The position numbers and the translations under genes were made by a program. The notes under the pieces are model-generated. The model did no database searches, was not told where the DNA came from, and saw nothing but the letters and a program-made list of their open reading frames with translations. Source: G963677485 sp942492855 (GTDB lineage: Bacteria; Armatimonadota; HRBIN16). From it: DNA of 64,000 nt. The first letter of the stretch is position 1, and each line of letters starts with the position of its first letter. Where the stretch lies: contig OW818647.1 in assembly GCA_942492855.1 (NCBI GenBank), positions 4,340,001 to 4,404,000 on the forward strand, read 5' to 3'. Of this stretch, positions 45,494 to 53,776 are shown piece after piece.

Positions 45494-46237
45494 GTGCCCA
45501 CTTATTTGTTTTACCTTCACCGCCACTATTTGTTTATCCTAGTCGCATCACTATTGTGCCTGCTGTCATCAATTGCACAATCTGCATCTGCACCATACTT
45601 AGCTATATATCCAAAACCAGGCGGCACCATTCGTGTGTCTGATGCTACGCGGCCAGGCGGTATCATCGTAGGCCGTGTCCGAGCTGTCATCGCATCGAAA
45701 GGTGCCAGCGGTGATGTGATGGTATACCCTTCCGAAACAAAGTCAAAATCGCCTGGGATTTATACCGATATACCCGCAGCATCACCGTTATGGAAGCAGA
45801 TCGGTGATGCTGGCACCAAGTGGCGTCTACCAAAAGCGATAGAAGGTTGGGAAAAGGCCAACGAGATCATCACGCTGTATGGAACCCCCTCCCCTACATC
45901 GGAGATCATCGCCACCGCAGATTTGGAAAGCGTCTCTGCTCAGAAACGGTCGACCGCTGCAAGTACGAAAGGCACCAAACAGATTAGCGGCCGATTATCT
46001 GTCATACTCAGAGGCTACGAACGGCTCGTGCAAGCCAAGGGTAAAGACCTGTTCATGCAGCTCTGTGTAGACGGTCGCATGGTCAGCACCAGTAACAACC
46101 TTACCTCACCACTGGTATGGTCAAGTGACAACCTGCCCGACGGCTGTTACCTGGTAGAAGTCCGTGCCTATACTGATGGCATGAACAGGCTATTGTTTAC
46201 CAGCACTCAGACGGTCTGTGTCCGCAATGAGCTGTAA
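45494..46237 (+). CDS. Secreted protein of unknown function, 247 residues
   Basis: I do not recognise the family. The start is GTG 45494; no ATG is nearby and the ribosome site is weak. Residues 1-33 form a signal peptide (hydrophobic FILVASLLCLLSSIA then SASA). The middle is hydrophilic and the C-terminal 90 residues read as a beta-sandwich (RLSVILRGYERL, LVWSSDNLPDGCYLVEVRAY), a layout of Ig/FN3-like surface domains. It is convergent with the helical secreted protein at 46298. Confidence 0.65.
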   Translation: MPTYLFYLHRHYLFILVASLLCLLSSIAQSASAPYLAIYPKPGGTIRVSDATRPGGIIVGRVRAVIASKGASGDVMVYPSETKSKSPGIYTDIPAASPLWKQIGDAGTKWRLPKAIEGWEKANEIITLYGTPSPTSEIIATADLESVSAQKRSTAASTKGTKQISGRLSVILRGYERLVQAKGKDLFMQLCVDGRMVSTSNNLTSPLVWSSDNLPDGCYLVEVRAYTDGMNRLLFTSTQTVCVRNEL

Positions 46238-46297
46238 GTCAGCACCGCCTAGTGATTGATACCGTGAAACTACATATAGGCTGATAAGAGCTCAGTG

Positions 46298-47419
46298 CTA
46301 TTTTACGTTCTTTTCCAGCATCATCTGAGAACCTACGACGTATGACTTCGCGGCTTGTAACTGACCGTTGACTCTCGCTTTGTAAAGATTGACTCTGTGC
46401 AGCATCACATCTATGCCATGCTTTGCGGCAACCTCACACGAGAAGTAGGAGTTAGTCCTCACTTCAATCGCTGAATAAGTATTATCAGTCCACTGAGTGC
46501 CGCCCTCAGGTACTCCCCACTTGCTGCTAATGAGTTTGATCTTTAGCACCTTGGCTGCTGGGAATTTGCTGCTGACGGCACTTTTGGCTAATGCACGTAA
46601 TGAGTTCGCATCCTTCCCTTTATACTTCTCCTGTCGCATGAATACCTTGGCTGCTTGTTCAAGCTGCTCCTTACGGATGAAAGTCTTCATCGCACTCGTC
46701 ACGGACGCTGCTTCGGCAATCCGCGGATCATCGGCAGCAAGCAGCTTTGACACATCGACTAGTCGTTGGTCAACCATGTTCAACCAGTCTTGCTCCCGAG
46801 ATGCGTTCTTTTGGGTATACCTTTTGGCCGTATCGATGAACGCCCGTATTACCCTCTCTCTGGCCTCTTCCCATAACTCCACATTCAACTTAGCGCTTTT
46901 ATAATCACTGTCTCCACTAAGTTGCACATCGGTACCAGTCGCCAGCACCTCATCGACGAGAGCTTTGACAGCCAGATAAGTAGCTTGACTGGCGACCAAA
47001 TGCTCGGGGTAAGTGGCTTCTGAACTGAACTGACGGTATTTACTCAACTTGGCCAACTGCTCGGCTGCGAGACCAGCAGATGCTTCCTGTTTTGAACTCG
47101 CTTCGACATATCGCTTATCGAGCGCATCATACCTGGCTCGAAGAGCGATGACGACTGGATGTTCCCATGAAGCGTTCTGGTATTGTTTGATGTAGTTTAT
47201 ACCCTCTCTGGCGACACGCAATGGCTCTCTGACCATATGCGGGTTTCGGGCGTTCAGTTCTTCTTCCGCTTCATCGAGTGACTTAACACAGCGATCCACC
47301 TTGAACTGCACAGCGTTTGGCAGATCATCTGCCCATATTGCAGAAGCGAATACCATCAACAACACCATCAGAAATATCGCGGGGTTGAAGAGAGCAATCT
47401 TCGGTGTTCGGACCTTCAT
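46298..47419 (-). CDS. Secreted helical protein of unknown function, 373 residues
   Basis: ATG 47419 with GAGGGAGG upstream gives a signal peptide (FNPAIFLMVLLMVFASAIWA-DD). The rest to about residue 290 is mostly amphipathic helix with heptad-like spacing, rich in Ala, Glu, Lys and Arg. The final 80 residues are more beta-like (KVLKIKLISSKWGVPEGGTQWTDN, IEVRTNSYFSCEVA). I see no motif that fits a named family. The protein is probably periplasmic or surface-bound. Confidence 0.7.
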   Translation of the reverse strand: MKVRTPKIALFNPAIFLMVLLMVFASAIWADDLPNAVQFKVDRCVKSLDEAEEELNARNPHMVREPLRVAREGINYIKQYQNASWEHPVVIALRARYDALDKRYVEASSKQEASAGLAAEQLAKLSKYRQFSSEATYPEHLVASQATYLAVKALVDEVLATGTDVQLSGDSDYKSAKLNVELWEEARERVIRAFIDTAKRYTQKNASREQDWLNMVDQRLVDVSKLLAADDPRIAEAASVTSAMKTFIRKEQLEQAAKVFMRQEKYKGKDANSLRALAKSAVSSKFPAAKVLKIKLISSKWGVPEGGTQWTDNTYSAIEVRTNSYFSCEVAAKHGIDVMLHRVNLYKARVNGQLQAAKSYVVGSQMMLEKNVK

Positions 47420-47782
47420 GAGACACCTCCCTCGTTGGACATGGGCTCGATTGATATTACATGTGCTGCAGCCCATGAAATAACCTAACCATGATGGATG
47501 GGTGTACCCACTGTTGCTTTATGAGCAAGGTGGTATGAAGCCTCAACTCATCAATGATTATTACAAGTATGGCATGAGATGAAGGCCAAGTCAACTGATA
47601 TGTGACCCTAATTCGGTTATTATTGGTGCGTATACCATTTCGAACGATCGGAATGTGAACACGCTTGATTATCTGCAGACCCTAATGTACGCTGTACTGA
47701 TGGAGTTCAGTTTACCGATTGGCAATTGGACCTCGACTCCGCCGTTGCACCACAGTACAACCATGGAGGAGACCTACCAAAA
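47420..47782. other. Intergenic region upstream of the PQQ-propeller triplet
   Basis: These 363 bases lie between divergent genes and hold no credible gene. On the plus strand TTGATT (47665-47670), a 17-base spacer and TACGCT (47688-47693) form a weak promoter candidate about 90 bases before the first propeller gene. GGAGGAG at 47764-47770 lies eleven or twelve bases before its ATG, rather far for a ribosome site. Confidence 0.35.
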
Positions 47783-48985
47783 ATGCATACCCGCCGTAGT
47801 TTTCTTGCTCTCGCAGTAGTCGTTCTACTGCAAGGATCTTTGTCTGCCGCCGACTGGCCTCAGTTTAGAGGCCCGAAAGCAGATGGAATATCTATAGAGA
47901 AAGGCATCAATAAGGCCTGGAACCAAAAACCACCAGCACTGTTATGGAAAACACCCCTCACCGATGAAGGATATGCCGGCATATCTGTAGTCAAGGGTGT
48001 CGCTTATGTCATCGACCACACTCCTGGACAGGATGTCGTGAGAGCAATCAGTATCGCCACTGGTAAGGATGTATGGACATATACCTACCCAGATACTCAA
48101 AAGGCCAACTTCGGGTATTCCCGAGCCACCCCCACCGTCAACGCCAACCGCGTTTATGTGCTTGGACGCATGGGACAACTGACATGCCTGGAGATCAAGA
48201 CGGGTAAGCCGATCTGGTCACGTAACATCATGACAGAGTTCAATGGCAAAAAACCAAATTGGAACTATGCCATGTCGCCTGTGGTCGACGGCAACAAACT
48301 GATCGTTCTACCCGGCGGGGATAATGCTCTCGTGGTCGCTTTAGACAAGACCACAGGAAAGACCATCTGGCAAGGTGGCGGAACACGTGAAGCAGGATAT
48401 GCCACACCCGTCATCACTACCTTCAACGGGAAAAAGCAGTACTTGATCTTTGCAGCCACTGAGATCGTAGGGATTGATGCCAGCAATGGTGCGGAACTGT
48501 GGGCCCTTCCGTGGGGCAGACCTTCTGCCCATATCCCTGACTTAATCGTCATCGGCAACTCCTTCTATGTGACCAACAGTTACGGCGAAGGCTGCGGATT
48601 GGTTGATGTCACCGCAACTGGTGCTAGTTACCGATGGAAAAACAAAGAGATGCAGTCGCATATGGCCACACCAATCCTTGCAGACGGCCTGCTGTATGGC
48701 ACCACTGACCCAGGTGACCTGATCTGTATCGACCCACAAACCGGCACCACCAAATGGCGACAACCCGGCTTCGAAAAAGGGCCACAGATGATGGTGGACG
48801 GCGTGCTTCTTGTATTCGACGGCAAGGGTGGTGACCTGGTGATGGTTGATCCAAAACCGGATGCCTACCAGGAACTCGGGCGATTTAAACCATTGGGCGG
48901 GCAAAGCTGGACTATGCCTGTGGTTTCTGATGGCAAGCTGTTCGTCCGGAACACAACAACACTGGCGTGCTATAACCTGAAGTAG
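47783..48985 (+). CDS. Exported PQQ-type beta-propeller protein, copy 1
   Basis: The ATG at 47783 gives a 400-residue protein with a signal peptide (RSFLALAVVVLLQGSLSA-AD). It opens with ADWPQFRGP, the usual start of PQQ-like propellers, and carries repeats of the AxDxxTGKxxW type: SIATGKDVWTY, EIKTGKPIWS, DKTTGKTIWQGGG, DPQTGTTKWR. Eight blades are likely. Such proteins are mostly non-enzymatic periplasmic scaffolds; PQQ binding is not implied. It is the first of three tandem paralogues. The N-terminus is less like the other two. Confidence 0.88.
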   Translation: MHTRRSFLALAVVVLLQGSLSAADWPQFRGPKADGISIEKGINKAWNQKPPALLWKTPLTDEGYAGISVVKGVAYVIDHTPGQDVVRAISIATGKDVWTYTYPDTQKANFGYSRATPTVNANRVYVLGRMGQLTCLEIKTGKPIWSRNIMTEFNGKKPNWNYAMSPVVDGNKLIVLPGGDNALVVALDKTTGKTIWQGGGTREAGYATPVITTFNGKKQYLIFAATEIVGIDASNGAELWALPWGRPSAHIPDLIVIGNSFYVTNSYGEGCGLVDVTATGASYRWKNKEMQSHMATPILADGLLYGTTDPGDLICIDPQTGTTKWRQPGFEKGPQMMVDGVLLVFDGKGGDLVMVDPKPDAYQELGRFKPLGGQSWTMPVVSDGKLFVRNTTTLACYNLK

Positions 48986-49003
48986 TTCGACATTGAATAC
49001 AAT

Positions 49004-49037
49004 CTGCCCTGATCGTCTGTTCATGAGATCAGGGCAG
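49004..49037. terminator. Hairpin between propeller genes 1 and 2
   Basis: Arms 49004-49014 and 49027-49037 pair over 11 bases (CTGCCCTGATC/GATCAGGGCAG). There is no T-run after it, so attenuation or mRNA stabilisation is as likely as termination. Confidence 0.5.
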
Positions 49038-49067
49038 TGTGATTCTATCGCGAAAGGTAGCCATAAG

Positions 49068-50270
49068 ATGCGGCTTCTGAAATGGTTCCCGGTGATTCTA
49101 GCGATGATGATACCTGTGGCCGTCCATGCGTCAGATTGGCCCCAGTTTCTTGGCCCCACTGGCAACAGCATATCGACTGAAAAGCTAGCAAACAAGAACT
49201 GGAACCAGAATCCTCCCAAAATGCTGTGGAGTGTGCCCATGAGTGATGACGGATATGCCGGGCCCTCTACTGCGGGTGGGAAGGTGTTCATTGTCGATCA
49301 TGTCGGTTCAGAGAATGTGGTAAACGCTCTGGATATCAAGACGGGCAAAACCATCTGGACATTCAAATACCCTGACGCGGAAAAACCGAACTACGGATAT
49401 ACTCGCTCAACTCCAGTAATTAATGCCGGGCGTGTCTATGTTCTTGGTCGATTTGGAGAGATATTCTGCCTCAAGGCCAAGAACGGCGAGAAGATATGGT
49501 CTCGCAATATCAATACCGAGTTTACAGGAAAACTGCCTATATGGCACTACTCGATGTCACCCCTTATCGATGGTAACAAGCTGATACTCTGCCCAGGCGG
49601 TCCGAACGCTGCGATGGTAGCGCTGGATAAAACCACGGGCAAGACTATCTGGCAGGGCGGCGGTAGCGATCTGCCCGGTTATGCTACTCCACATATTGCT
49701 GTAGTAAATGGGCAGCGTCAGTATATTGTATTCACTGGGCTCAGCATGATCGGTGTGGACGCAAACAACGGCAAGCTACTGTGGAGCCTGCCCTGGAAGT
49801 CCGGTTACGACATTAACAGCGCGGCGGCACATGTGATAGGCGATACAGTGTTCTTGACAAGCGGTTCAGGGCACGGATGCGCACTGATTAAGATTTCCGA
49901 CAACAAGCCTGCCATACTCTGGGAAAACAAGCTGATGAAGTGCCTATTCAGCTCTCCTGTGTATTCTGGTGGATTTGTATATGGTGTGAGTGAGCCCGGT
50001 GAATTGGTTTGTATTAACCGACAAGATGGCACATCACCATGGAAGCGGGAGGGCTTCGATTTTGGAGCACTCATCGCCATCGATGGCGTGCTGCTAGTCT
50101 TTGACGGCAAGGGGGGCGATCTGATAATGGTAAAAATCAACCCTGATAGCTATCAAGAGCTCGGTAGATTTACTCCGCTTGGCGGGCAAAGCTGGACCGC
50201 GCCAATTATTTCCAATGGCAATCTGATCGTTCGGAATAAGTCCACACTGGCTTGCTTCAAGGTTAAGTAA
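49068..50270 (+). CDS. Exported PQQ-type beta-propeller protein, copy 2
   Basis: The gene encodes 400 residues, the same as copy 1. ATG 49068 has AAAGGT upstream; an in-frame upstream ATG at 48993 would place a hydrophilic stretch before the signal peptide (RLLKWFPVILAMMIPVAVHA-SD). The mature start DWPQFLGPTGNSISTEK is nearly identical to copy 3. Propeller blades show DIKTGKTIWTF, KAKNGEKIWSRN, DKTTGKTIWQGGG and NRQDGTSPWKREG. Function as for copy 1. Confidence 0.88.
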   Translation: MRLLKWFPVILAMMIPVAVHASDWPQFLGPTGNSISTEKLANKNWNQNPPKMLWSVPMSDDGYAGPSTAGGKVFIVDHVGSENVVNALDIKTGKTIWTFKYPDAEKPNYGYTRSTPVINAGRVYVLGRFGEIFCLKAKNGEKIWSRNINTEFTGKLPIWHYSMSPLIDGNKLILCPGGPNAAMVALDKTTGKTIWQGGGSDLPGYATPHIAVVNGQRQYIVFTGLSMIGVDANNGKLLWSLPWKSGYDINSAAAHVIGDTVFLTSGSGHGCALIKISDNKPAILWENKLMKCLFSSPVYSGGFVYGVSEPGELVCINRQDGTSPWKREGFDFGALIAIDGVLLVFDGKGGDLIMVKINPDSYQELGRFTPLGGQSWTAPIISNGNLIVRNKSTLACFKVK

Positions 50271-50356
50271 ACAATCGGTGGCACGCACTGCCGGTAACCG
50301 GCATCACGCATTTCGCGTCAAATGAAGTGATACTGAGCGTCATAAGGAGTCAGAAC

Positions 50357-51559
50357 ATGCGCATCGTGACAATGTTTTCGTTAATCGCAACAATGGGCTT
50401 GGCGATGGGAGCACTGGCAGCCGATTGGCCCCAGTTCCTTGGCCCTACAGGTAACAGCATCTCAACTGAGAAGATCGCCAACAAGAACTGGAATAAAACT
50501 CCGCCCAAGAAGCTCTGGAGTGTCGCTATGAGCGACGATGGGTATGCAGGACCATCGGTTGCTGCCGGTAAGGTGTACATCGTCGATCATGTCGGGTCGG
50601 AAAATGTGGTCAGAGCCATCAATCTTCAAACGGGCAAGGATGTGTGGAGCTACCGCTTCCCAGATGCTCAAAACGCCAACTACGGGTATGTGCGAGCCAC
50701 CCCTGTTGTGAACTCTGGCCGAGTCTATATTATCGGTCGTTTCGGTGAAATCATCTGTCTAAACGCGGCCAACGGCAAGAAGCTCTGGGCACGCAATTTT
50801 GCGACCGAATTCAAGGGTAAAATACCCACCTGGCAGATATCTATGTCCCCACTCATCGATGGTAACAAGCTCATCCTGACCCCAGGCGGGGAGAACGCCG
50901 CGATGGTCGCTCTCGATAAGGTAACCGGTAAGACCATCTGGCAGGGCGGAGGCAATGACCAAACCAGCTATGCGACGTCAGCCGTGGCTGTGTTTGGGGG
51001 CATCCGTCAGTATGTTGTGTTTACGGCAGTGAGCATTATCGGAGTAGATGCCGTGAAAGGCACCCTGCTCTGGCGTGTCCCATGGAAGACGAGTTACAAC
51101 ATTAATGGTGCCGTCGCACAGATCACCGGCAACCGTGTGTTCCTGACAAGCGGGTATAATCACGGCAGCATACTGCTGGAAATCAACGGTAATACGGCCA
51201 AAACCGTATGGGAATCGAAGGATATGCAAGCCAGGTTTAACTCTCCTGTGCTACTAGGCGGTCATGCCTACGGTATCGGCGAGCCCGGGGAGCTAACCTG
51301 TGTGAACTTGCAAACCGGCAAGGCGACGTGGAAGCACGGTGGATTCGAGTTTGGAGGTCTGATTGCAGCCGATGGCGTTCTGCTGGCACTGAACGGCGGT
51401 AGCGGTGAGCTGGTCATGGTGAAAGCATCACCAGACCGGTACCATGAGCTCGGGAAGTTCACACCTCTGGGTGGCCAAAGCTGGACAGCTCCGATACTGG
51501 CGAACGGAAACCTCATCGTCCGAAACAAAACCACCCTCGCCTGCTACTCAGTGAAGTAG
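50357..51559 (+). CDS. Exported PQQ-type beta-propeller protein, copy 3
   Basis: ATG 50357 has AAGGAG eight bases upstream. The 400-residue protein has a signal peptide ending LAMGALA-AD and blades NLQTGKDVWSY, NAANGKKLWARN, DKVTGKTIWQGGG and NLQTGKATWKHGG. It is closest to copy 2 (shared DWPQFLGPTGNSISTEK and GYAGPS). The last 12 bases overlap the end of the convergent glycosyltransferase gene, so the two transcripts meet tail to tail without an obvious terminator. Confidence 0.88.
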   Translation: MRIVTMFSLIATMGLAMGALAADWPQFLGPTGNSISTEKIANKNWNKTPPKKLWSVAMSDDGYAGPSVAAGKVYIVDHVGSENVVRAINLQTGKDVWSYRFPDAQNANYGYVRATPVVNSGRVYIIGRFGEIICLNAANGKKLWARNFATEFKGKIPTWQISMSPLIDGNKLILTPGGENAAMVALDKVTGKTIWQGGGNDQTSYATSAVAVFGGIRQYVVFTAVSIIGVDAVKGTLLWRVPWKTSYNINGAVAQITGNRVFLTSGYNHGSILLEINGNTAKTVWESKDMQARFNSPVLLGGHAYGIGEPGELTCVNLQTGKATWKHGGFEFGGLIAADGVLLALNGGSGELVMVKASPDRYHELGKFTPLGGQSWTAPILANGNLIVRNKTTLACYSVK

Positions 51560-52828
51560 TTCGGAGTAGGCTTCTACGGTCTCTGCCGCCATCTTTGGCG
51601 CAGAGAAATGCGTCCTGATCCCGGCTGCGCCTGATTTGCCCATGGCATCGGCGCGGTCGGGATTGTCAATAAGCTGTCCGATCGCCGACGCCATAGAACC
51701 TGTGTCACCCGATTGATACATCAAACCGCCCTGGGTCAAGTTCATCATTTCAGGGAATATACCCGATTGGGGCACTACCACGGGCACACCCATAGATAAA
51801 GCCTCCATCACAGCCATTCCGCGTGACTCCGCAATCCTGGTTGGAACAGCGAACAGGCTGCAGCCCTTCAAAAACTCGAGTTTACCTGCAAGACTTACCT
51901 CACCCAAGTGTTCAAACCTCGGTAACAACCCCTCAGCCGCCAGCCGGTTGCTTACGGCCTTAAAGAAAGCTGCATCCAGAACCTTCCCAGCCACCCGTAG
52001 GGTGACATCACGTCCATGTTCTTTTACGAGTTTGATGAAAGCTTCCGCTAAGACATCAAGCCCCTTCGGATGGTTGATCACAGACAGATACCCGATCACG
52101 ACTGGGTTGCTAGTCCTGTCAAATGTGTTTCGGTACGTGCTGGTGTTGATACCCGCATGAATCACCCTGATTTTACTCCGATCCACAGCCAGGAACTCAC
52201 TCATGCTGACGGCGTAGTCTTCGCCGGGTGCGATGAACATATCTATAGATTTTGCGTTGGACTGCATCAGCTCTCTGGCGTTAGAACGATATGGTTCGGG
52301 CATGGTGTTCACAAACCCGTCCTCCCCCTGCAGAGTGCAGACCACTGGAACACCGAGCTGCTGCTTGATCTGCACGGCGATTCCGGACAGCATTGAGTTT
52401 GTGATATTCACCACACCAATATCTGGGTTCTGCTTCAAGTGATCGATCAGCCTGGACAGCTCCTTCTTCTGCTGACCGTTCTGACCCTCCAGCACCGATA
52501 GGGTCATCGGGCCCAAATCTTCAGCACGAGTCTTGATGGAAAACTTGGACGCCCACTGAAGCAACTTTCGATTGTCTAGCAGACGGTCGAATGCACGCGG
52601 GGTGTTCCGGAATATCGGCGACACTTGCTGCAGAAATACATTGATTCCACCATAGTAGATTGGTGCTGTGCCTAGGACCGACTCCTCGTCGGAATGGAAG
52701 GGAGTATACAGCGCGGTCACACTGACATCATGCCCAAGCGCGGTCAACTCGTGGATAAGAGCTACATCGCGAGCGCACGCTCCGCAATACATGTCCCCTG
52801 CCCCCGCCACGATGTAAGTGATGCGCAT
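51548..52828 (-). CDS. Glycosyltransferase family 4 protein
   Basis: A GT-B fold enzyme of 426 residues that would transfer a sugar from a nucleotide sugar. The N-terminal domain has DMYCGACARDVALIHELTALGHDV; the C-terminal domain has VIGYLSVINHPKGLDVLAEAF, the ESRGMAVMEALSMGVPVVVP motif (the family's EGFPxxxxEAMAxGxPVV) and GGLMY. GAGG is seven bases from the ATG. It is the last gene of the terpenoid operon and may glycosylate its product, an inference from position. Confidence 0.88.
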   Translation of the reverse strand: MRITYIVAGAGDMYCGACARDVALIHELTALGHDVSVTALYTPFHSDEESVLGTAPIYYGGINVFLQQVSPIFRNTPRAFDRLLDNRKLLQWASKFSIKTRAEDLGPMTLSVLEGQNGQQKKELSRLIDHLKQNPDIGVVNITNSMLSGIAVQIKQQLGVPVVCTLQGEDGFVNTMPEPYRSNARELMQSNAKSIDMFIAPGEDYAVSMSEFLAVDRSKIRVIHAGINTSTYRNTFDRTSNPVVIGYLSVINHPKGLDVLAEAFIKLVKEHGRDVTLRVAGKVLDAAFFKAVSNRLAAEGLLPRFEHLGEVSLAGKLEFLKGCSLFAVPTRIAESRGMAVMEALSMGVPVVVPQSGIFPEMMNLTQGGLMYQSGDTGSMASAIGQLIDNPDRADAMGKSGAAGIRTHFSAPKMAAETVEAYSELLH

Positions 52829-52852
52829 CGGTCAACCTCGCGATGGTCGTAT

Positions 52853-53776
52853 TTAGGATTCACCTGTTAAGGTATAGACTTTCAGCAAAGAGAGAGCTCC
52901 CAGTCCGTAATAAGTGTACTCTATGTCCGCCTCTCCATCGCTTGCCGAAGCTCGGAATCCGCCATCTGAAGTCAACAGACTGCTGATAAAACGGGCGGTC
53001 AGCGGTAGATTTAGTCGCCCAAGGTGATCCAGACCCGACAGACAGACCATTCCAGTGAACGTCGATAGTAAATCTGCTTCTTCGATCAAGGGTATGGCCC
53101 GCAATCCCCCACCTGGCGACTGCATAGTCGCCAGGAACTCGGCCGTTTGTGCGGCCTCATCTGTGCGGATGCCACCAAGAAGCGTCAAACATGCCACAAC
53201 AGCCGCGGTTGCGTTGGTCTGACTACAGGGTTCACCGGACGTCTCGCAGTATCCGCCATCAGGTTGCCTGAGCCCATATAGGGCCTGTAGCGAGCCTTCT
53301 TGATCCGGCATATCGACACCCAGCATTTCGTAGCACAACATCGCCAGGAAGGTGTGATACGCACTGACCGTCGTACCATTCGGGCGAGTGTATCCTCCAT
53401 TTGGGAGTCGCTGTCGGTTAATGGTCGACACGATCTCACTCATGTCCAGAGGGTTTGTGACCTCATCGGCTCCCAGCATACGCCGGATGTTCAGAATACT
53501 GAAGCACTCCAGTACATCTTTGGGCTGAGCTATTCGTTGTATGAACGGAAGAGTCGCCATTGACGGACCAGTATTGTTACTGACCAGGCGAAGTGTGCGA
53601 AAGCCAAAGTCGGTGTAGTAGAGGTCGGACTTTCCCTGTCGACCGCTAAACCCGCCATCTGGTGATTGCTGGGTATCGATAAATTGTGCGATGTGGCTCA
53701 TTATGGCCTGACCCAGTGTTCCGGCACCTGTTTGAAGCACGCCATCGAGGGCTGGCAGGAACCCGATCGGCATCAT
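52853..53776 (-). CDS. Alpha/alpha-toroid protein (prenyltransferase beta-subunit/terpene cyclase repeat family)
   Basis: The 307-residue protein consists of repeats of the kind QxxDGGF/Y: QSPDGGFSGR, LPNGGYTRPNG, RQPDGGYCET, QSPGGGLRAI and TSDGGFRAS. This is the toroid seen in protein prenyltransferase beta subunits and squalene/oxidosqualene cyclases. SDLYYTDFGFRTL and DGEADIEYTYYGLGALSLL resemble the geranylgeranyltransferase zinc-site region. No DxDD motif is present, so it is not a classical class II cyclase. Its ATG overlaps the TGA of the prenyl synthase fusion gene. A product-modifying or carrier role in the operon is inferred. Confidence 0.8.
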   Translation of the reverse strand: MMPIGFLPALDGVLQTGAGTLGQAIMSHIAQFIDTQQSPDGGFSGRQGKSDLYYTDFGFRTLRLVSNNTGPSMATLPFIQRIAQPKDVLECFSILNIRRMLGADEVTNPLDMSEIVSTINRQRLPNGGYTRPNGTTVSAYHTFLAMLCYEMLGVDMPDQEGSLQALYGLRQPDGGYCETSGEPCSQTNATAAVVACLTLLGGIRTDEAAQTAEFLATMQSPGGGLRAIPLIEEADLLSTFTGMVCLSGLDHLGRLNLPLTARFISSLLTSDGGFRASASDGEADIEYTYYGLGALSLLKVYTLTGES

